This document shows positions 9,701 through 12,359 of a DNA stretch of 12,359 bases, piece by piece. The stretch comes from Beroe ovata (taxonomy: Eukaryota > Ctenophora > Nuda > Beroida > Beroidae), in the NCBI GenBank assembly GCA_946803715.1, contig CAMPET010000202.1, positions 36,375-48,733 of the forward strand. The letters are read 5' to 3'. Every line of letters begins with the position of its first letter. The stretch's first letter is position 1. Made by a program: the position numbers and the translations under genes. The notes beneath the pieces are model-generated. The model saw only the letters and a list, made by a program, of their open reading frames with translations, made no database searches and was not told the DNA's origin.

Positions 9701-12264
9701 AGTGAGGCGGGAGTGAGTGTACGTAATGCGGCGTTGAGTTAGGCTGTGTGAAGGCGAGGCTGGGGGTGTAGGTGCGGCTGGGGGTGTGTGTGAGGCTGGG
9801 GTGTGGGTGAGTTTAACAGTGAGAGTGGGAGTGCGGGTGGAAGAGTGTGGATGAGTGAGGAGAGGGGGAATTTCCGAAGACGGTGTGATCAGAGGAATGT
9901 GTTATTGAGTATTGACGCCCATCTCATTCCGTGTGGGATATTTCACCCCTCCCTCAATCGAGAAGTGACACTCTGATGAGAATGTTATCACTGATTATCA
10001 TATAGTGATGAAGTGAGAGCGTTCTTCTACCGTGGAATGATGCTGACATATTATTTGATGATGACAGGTATAATGACAGAGTGATATGTATGCTAACGTA
10101 TTGCATACTGCGCATACCAGTTATTCAAATGAATTCCAGTTATTCAAATGAATTCAATTCCATCTATCGGGCATGAGGTTTAAATTCAGAGCTCAGGACC
10201 GAATAGGAATAAATTGGCGGCTCTTCAAAGGAAGCCACCTGGCAAAAGCCTGATTTCCTACCCACCTATCATTAGAGATGATGTAACTGAGTGTTTTGGC
10301 AGTAATGTGAAGCCATGTCTTGACTAGGGGCTGAGCTATCCTAGTCAGCGAGTATTTCTTGTTAAACTTGAACAGTTTGGTCGTGCACGCCTCCTGTAGG
10401 TCCGCACAATCGTAAAACACGGCAAAGTCCAGATACTCGAGCACATTGGAGTGGTTGAGGTGTGTCTTGGCAAACCTGTGNGCTATAGCACAGTTATGGG
10501 AAAGCAACTTCTAAACAACGCCTGAAAGATGAAATGTGGCACGGAATGACAATTCTAAAGCAAAATCGATACGATGTAACTGCAGTTTTTCGCTGAGGTG
10601 TGAAGATAAGAACTTGTGATCGGGAAAACATTCTCCACTGATTCACAGCCGGTTCCGGGTTCTTTTTCAATCATGTGGGTAATTCTCTATTGCACAAAAA
10701 ATCCAAATCTTGGAAAGTAACAGAATCAACATGTTAAGAGCAACGCCGAACAATTCAAGTGAATGACAGCGGAATCAAGGACATTATAAACTGCACAAGA
10801 AATGCGAAATTCCCACACGATCGATCAAAACACATCCACACACATTTCAAACACAACAGTACACGAAAAGTAATCATTACAAGAGGAATGTATAGTGAAC
10901 ACATTCCTGTGCAAAACAAAATGATCACACGCCGTACACTCACACACTGAACTCATGATCACCAATGTACAGAATGAACAGTTACCAAACAATACCATAT
11001 ATGGTGAAATTACAGCGATCAAGAGTTTTTCCCAGGAATTCCATTCAATGTAAGAGTCACGTGATGTATCAAATTATTTCCCAGACTGTTAACCTTCAGT
11101 TATTACAACGTTACAGCTTCATTTGCTATGTGAAAACACAGTTTGTTGCCTCACGCATTTTACGATATTTTGAGTGTCCTGTAGTTTTACTCGACAATAT
11201 AACGTGCGTCTGCGCGCACCTCTATTTTCCAGCCACACGACGTCTATTTACGCGTGAGACTACTATAATCCTGTTATGGCTTTTAGGTGTATCCGACAAC
11301 ACACTCCCAAATAACACACTGAACACTCCCTTATGTCCGCAAATTCAACTCCCTAATAAGTAATCACACTCCCTAAGACCACACACACATACGCACACAC
11401 ACACATACACACACACTTGATATGTGAAGTGTAGTGGTTATAATGAGTGGTACTTCCACTCACAAATGCCACTAACACTTCATTACCACGAACACAGAGC
11501 GCGAGCTGTTTACTACACTCATGAGTTGTGATGCCACGATTGTTCGGTGTAATCGATGCCGGAAAATGCCATTATCTCCCCAGGGATTATATGAAGGAGT
11601 CGGTAGCATTACTTTATGAAGGAGTCAGTAGGAGGGGGTATATATCAGTGGGATAATGATCGAGAATATGGGGAGTTATATCGGTGTGGACTGTGGCTAG
11701 TCTGAGAAATTATATTTAGGGTAAAAGGGTCATAAGATATGTTAAAATGTGTCCATTGAACAGAAAATGTCCGATGGACCAAGTTGCATAGCATATGACC
11801 CTTTTATACCAAAATTCAGAATATGGTTCATCATGTTAACTCAGAGCCATGGTGTGCGTTCGGTATCTGATCAAAAGTGCAGTAGTCAGTCATGTCAATT
11901 GTAACAGCCCATACCTTTGCATTGTTGATATCGTTGCAGTGAGCACTCCAATTCATAGCTCCTTTATCCGGTGAAGTGGGGAGTAGCTCTGAGAGCGCTT
12001 CACTCTGCGTTGCCAAGACAACTCTGTGCACGTGCACCGTGTCACCCTGTCACGTGGTATTGGTTATCGCGCGCATGATGGGTAACGCGGGTGATGAGAA
12101 ACGCGTTATATTTTGATCAAAGGACACGATATCTGGTACACCCTGACACGAACACAGACCTGTACGTTAACCTTGAGATCACTGAACTTGGGTTTGTTGA
12201 ACTGGGATCGGAGACCTTCCCACAGGAGGGTAGACCAGTCCAGGCTTGGTTTGCCCATCATCAT
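6561..12264 (-). CDS. BTB-BACK domain protein, ten-exon gene model (about 641 aa)
   Basis: Joined from exons 12264-12160, 12046-11841, 10475-10266, 9397-9302, 9162-9004, 8597-8499, 8392-8209, 7937-7456, 7073-6885 and 6756-6561. Each boundary has GT/AG sites and the phases agree throughout. Residues about 20-135 resemble a BTB/POZ domain (FSDLKVNV, then HVHRVVLATQSEALSELL, then NVLEYLDFAVFYDCADLQEA). Residues about 140-235 resemble a BACK domain (KKYSLTRIAQPLVKTWL, then CVEDEIEVFQYVMCWIEAG, then RYGFLPANFYALF). No Kelch repeats follow; residues about 260-641 match nothing I recognise. BTB-BACK proteins usually dimerise and many are cullin-3 substrate adaptors; that role here is inference. The start is the first ATG after an in-frame TGA in the 5' flank. 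No AATAAA or ATTAAA was seen in the few hundred bases after the stop. Existence of the gene is well supported; the exon 2/3 junction and last exon are less sure. Confidence 0.85.
6885..7073 (-). CDS. BTB-BACK gene, exon 9 (unrecognised aromatic domain)
   Basis: 62 full codons, phase 2 both sides. It starts after TTATAATTTCAG with a Gly/Ser run (GGSSSGGGGG), then KDTLFYCYCLSPSTRQPLAL, FRWWNSGGWHRTNFDMLIKQ and ANGTLALGVIVV, and uses donor AG/GTGAAT. The pattern (Cys pair, WW, W, then alternating hydrophobics) suggests a small folded beta-rich domain rather than linker, but I recognise no family. The frame without an ATG means a naive ORF search misses it. Confidence 0.75.
7090..7193. repeat. 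13-bp tandem repeat in intron 8
   Basis: Eight consecutive 13-bp units of GAGTACCTAATTA with a few substitutions, the last two more diverged. It ends about 16 bp upstream of the acceptor of exon 9 (minus strand). Confidence 0.93.
7456..7937 (-). CDS. BTB-BACK gene, exon 8 (Pro/Ser/Asn-rich low-complexity exon)
   Basis: A 482-nt reading frame without stops, phase 0 in and phase 2 out at GT/GTGAGT. It begins STYGDSPLPPAKFHIFPGSG, is Pro/His/Ser-rich, passes through an Ala/Pro stretch (ENNAAPPAAPRAEQP), then becomes Asn/Glu/Ser-rich and ends in ENCNDNDV. Composition indicates an intrinsically disordered linker. GC content is higher than in neighbouring exons. The acceptor (CAACCAAATAG) has a weak pyrimidine tract, so the 5' edge may be off, but phase fits exon 7. 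A 193-codon antisense ORF over this exon is a shadow. Confidence 0.72.
8156..8189. repeat. Short GT-rich microsatellite in intron 7
   Basis: ATGTGTGTAAGTGTGTGCGCGTGTGTGT-type repeat just downstream of the exon 7 donor on the minus strand. Confidence 0.7.
8209..8392 (-). CDS. BTB-BACK gene, exon 7 (beta-rich stretch plus Ser/Arg linker)
   Basis: 61 codons after one leading base; leaves in phase 0 at GAT/GTAAGT, a near-consensus donor. The sequence begins FRKTFPMSHFTLCIDVDERV, an alternating hydrophobic run that looks like beta strands, followed by a low-complexity SSSSRSDSSGGSRAR linker and then STTILSNLDEETLD. The acceptor TTATCTCCCTCAG has a good pyrimidine tract. Confidence 0.85.
8499..8597 (-). 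CDS. BTB-BACK gene, exon 6 (linker)
   Basis: 32 full codons, phase 2 on both sides: FKTPRTYRYFRTDPATYKEA then VIQISDDFLSKD. The acceptor CTCCTTCCCCAG is strong; the donor is AA/GTTAGT. If the donor is not used, translation continues nine codons (LVQQFIPKS) to a TAA at 8470-8468. The region is basic and aromatic-rich at first and acidic later, with no recognised domain. Confidence 0.85.
9004..9162 (-). CDS. BTB-BACK gene, exon 5 (end of BACK)
   Basis: 52 full codons, phase 2 on both sides, with a consensus donor AG/GTGAGC. RYGFLPANFYALFALPYVMK matches the BACK segment VRF-LM-P-YL in relatives. The second half (LGAYLSESEISCPVFNADDF, then RKPSPGAMA) passes into a linker with no recognised motif. 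Confidence 0.9.
9302..9397 (-). CDS. BTB-BACK gene, exon 4 (BACK helices)
   Basis: A 96-nt exon with 31 full codons, phase 2 on both sides. It reads LCVEDEIEVFQYVMCWIEAG then QREVTSPLTLV, equivalent to the BACK segment LNV-E--VF-AV--W that follows the L-SSD motif in relatives. The acceptor is TCCCGGTCCCAG and the donor AG/GTATAA. Splicing to exon 5 restores the expected BACK continuation RYGFLPANF. The acceptor abuts a long G-rich (+ strand) minisatellite. Confidence 0.9.
9405..9868. repeat. G-rich minisatellite in intron 3
   Basis: About 460 bp of irregular GTGAGGGAGGCTGGGTGTGA-type units on the + strand. The C/T-rich complement is what the minus-strand transcript carries. It runs almost to the exon 4 acceptor at 9398 and may serve as an extended pyrimidine-rich tract. 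Confidence 0.9.
10117..10154. repeat. Two-copy 19-bp tandem repeat in intron 3
   Basis: CCAGTTATTCAAATGAATT occurs twice in direct succession (10117-10135 and 10136-10154). Confidence 0.9.
10266..10475 (-). CDS. BTB-BACK gene, exon 3 (end of BTB, start of BACK)
   Basis: 69 codons flanked by one leading and two trailing bases (phase 2 in, phase 2 out). NVLEYLDFAVFYDCADLQEA corresponds to the last BTB helices (NV-LL-A-L-DL-EAC in relatives). FNKKYSLTRIAQPLVKTWL followed by LSYIISND corresponds to the first BACK helices, where relatives have ADKYSL-LA and L-SSD. The acceptor NCACAG lies beside the single N of the window (10481) and has a poor pyrimidine tract, so the 5' edge is less certain than the donor at AG/GTGGGT. 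Confidence 0.85.
11379..11416. repeat. CA microsatellite in intron 2
   Basis: CACACACACATACGCACACA-type repeat of about 38 bp within intron 2 of the BTB-BACK gene. Confidence 0.9.
11721..11809. repeat. Imperfect hairpin in intron 2
   Basis: The arm GTAAAAGGGTCATA (11721-11734) pairs with TATGACCCTTTTATAC (11794-11809), and further inside GTCCAT (11751-11756) pairs with ATGGAC (11774-11779). Pairing continues with mismatches over about 40 bases per arm. It looks like a small foldback element remnant. Confidence 0.7.
11841..12046 (-). CDS. BTB-BACK gene, exon 2 (BTB core)
   Basis: Starts after GTGACAG in phase 0 with GDTVHVHRVVLATQSEAL, the BTB first-helix signature. It then has a polar loop (about SPDKGAMNWSAHCNDINNAK) and a strand-like VWAVTIDMTD matching the position of the usual VTL-D-V strand. 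The preferred 3' end uses the donor GA/GTTAAC, giving 68 codons plus 2 nt and matching the phase of exon 3. A stronger-looking donor, AAAG/GTATGG, lies earlier at 11914, but it would remove the VTIDMTD strand and would need an extra exon that I could not find. The helix normally ending in an aromatic-YTG motif is poorly conserved here. Confidence 0.75.
12160..12264 (-). CDS. BTB-BACK gene, exon 1 (start codon, N-terminal BTB strand)
   Basis: Encodes 35 residues from MMMGKPSLDWSTLLWEG to FSDLKVNVQ and ends in phase 0 at CAG/GTCTGT. Three ATGs are consecutive; the reading frame is closed by a TGA seven codons upstream, so initiation must be within this triplet unless there is an earlier spliced exon. 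FSDLKVNVQ followed by GDTVHVHRVVLA across the junction is the usual BTB opening (a beta pair, then the HR-containing helix). Confidence 0.8.
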
Positions 12265-12318
12265 GATACTGCGCGTGTCTCCCGGTCACCGGAAAATTGC
12301 GGTCCTGTTCATACTTGC

Positions 12319-12326
12319 GGGGGTGG

Positions 12327-12359
<33 letters not shown>
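12319..12359. repeat. GT microsatellite at window end
   Basis: GGGGGTGGGTGTGAGTGTGT running to the last base. It lies some 55 bp upstream of the BTB-BACK start codon, so it is in the 5' UTR or promoter; the contig is broken in it. Confidence 0.92.

Noticed and set aside
11831-11840. Extending exon 2 to the in-frame stop after GSELT
   Set aside because: It would end the protein within the BTB domain, whereas exon 3 continues the domain in matching phase.
1-12359. tRNA, rRNA, CRISPR or bacterial operon features
   Set aside because: No tRNA B-box or cloverleaf, no regular spaced repeats, and gene structure is clearly intron-bearing.

Overview
The window is animal (metazoan) nuclear DNA from a draft assembly. 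It is AT-rich, carries many microsatellites, and its coding sequence is split into short exons bounded by GT...AG sites. There are no operons or bacterial-style genes. No species can be named. A STIM-like calcium sensor plus a BTB-BACK protein with introns mostly of 0.1-1.4 kb fits an invertebrate. Both window ends fall in simple repeats and a single N sits at 10481.

Two genes can be reconstructed, both on the minus strand, and most of their exons do not appear as simple long ORFs. (1) A ten-exon gene runs from an ATG at 12264 to a TAG at 6561 and would encode about 641 aa. It has a BTB/POZ domain (exons 1-3), a BACK domain (exons 3-5), a linker with a poly-Ser/Arg stretch (exons 6-7), a long Pro/Ser/Asn-rich low-complexity exon (8), and an unrecognised hydrophobic/aromatic C-terminal region (exons 9-10). 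Every predicted junction keeps phase: one phase-0, five phase-2, one phase-0, two phase-2. The exon 2/exon 3 boundary is the weakest part of the model. (2) Downstream on the same strand, two exons at 4972-4824 and 4734-4611 encode the canonical EF-hand, the hidden EF-hand region and the start of the SAM linker of a STIM-family ER calcium sensor. The first coding exon is only tentatively placed (5370-5292). The SAM, transmembrane and coiled-coil/SOAR exons were not found in the remaining 4.6 kb.

Layout: 1-4610 holds simple repeats, a CCAAT-bearing 18-bp tandem array, a near-perfect palindrome and otherwise no supported gene (probably a long STIM intron and/or intergenic DNA). 4611-5370 is the STIM-like 5' part. 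5692-5981 is a foldback element with 24-bp inverted termini inside a CpG-rich patch that may also be the STIM-like promoter. 6561-12264 is the BTB-BACK gene, whose introns contain a 13-bp tandem array, a roughly 460-bp G-rich minisatellite touching a splice acceptor, and a hairpin. 12265-12359 is its 5' flank, ending in a GT microsatellite.

Nothing indicates that the two genes act together; they look like unrelated neighbours. No complete transposase or reverse transcriptase gene, tRNA, rRNA or CRISPR array was seen.
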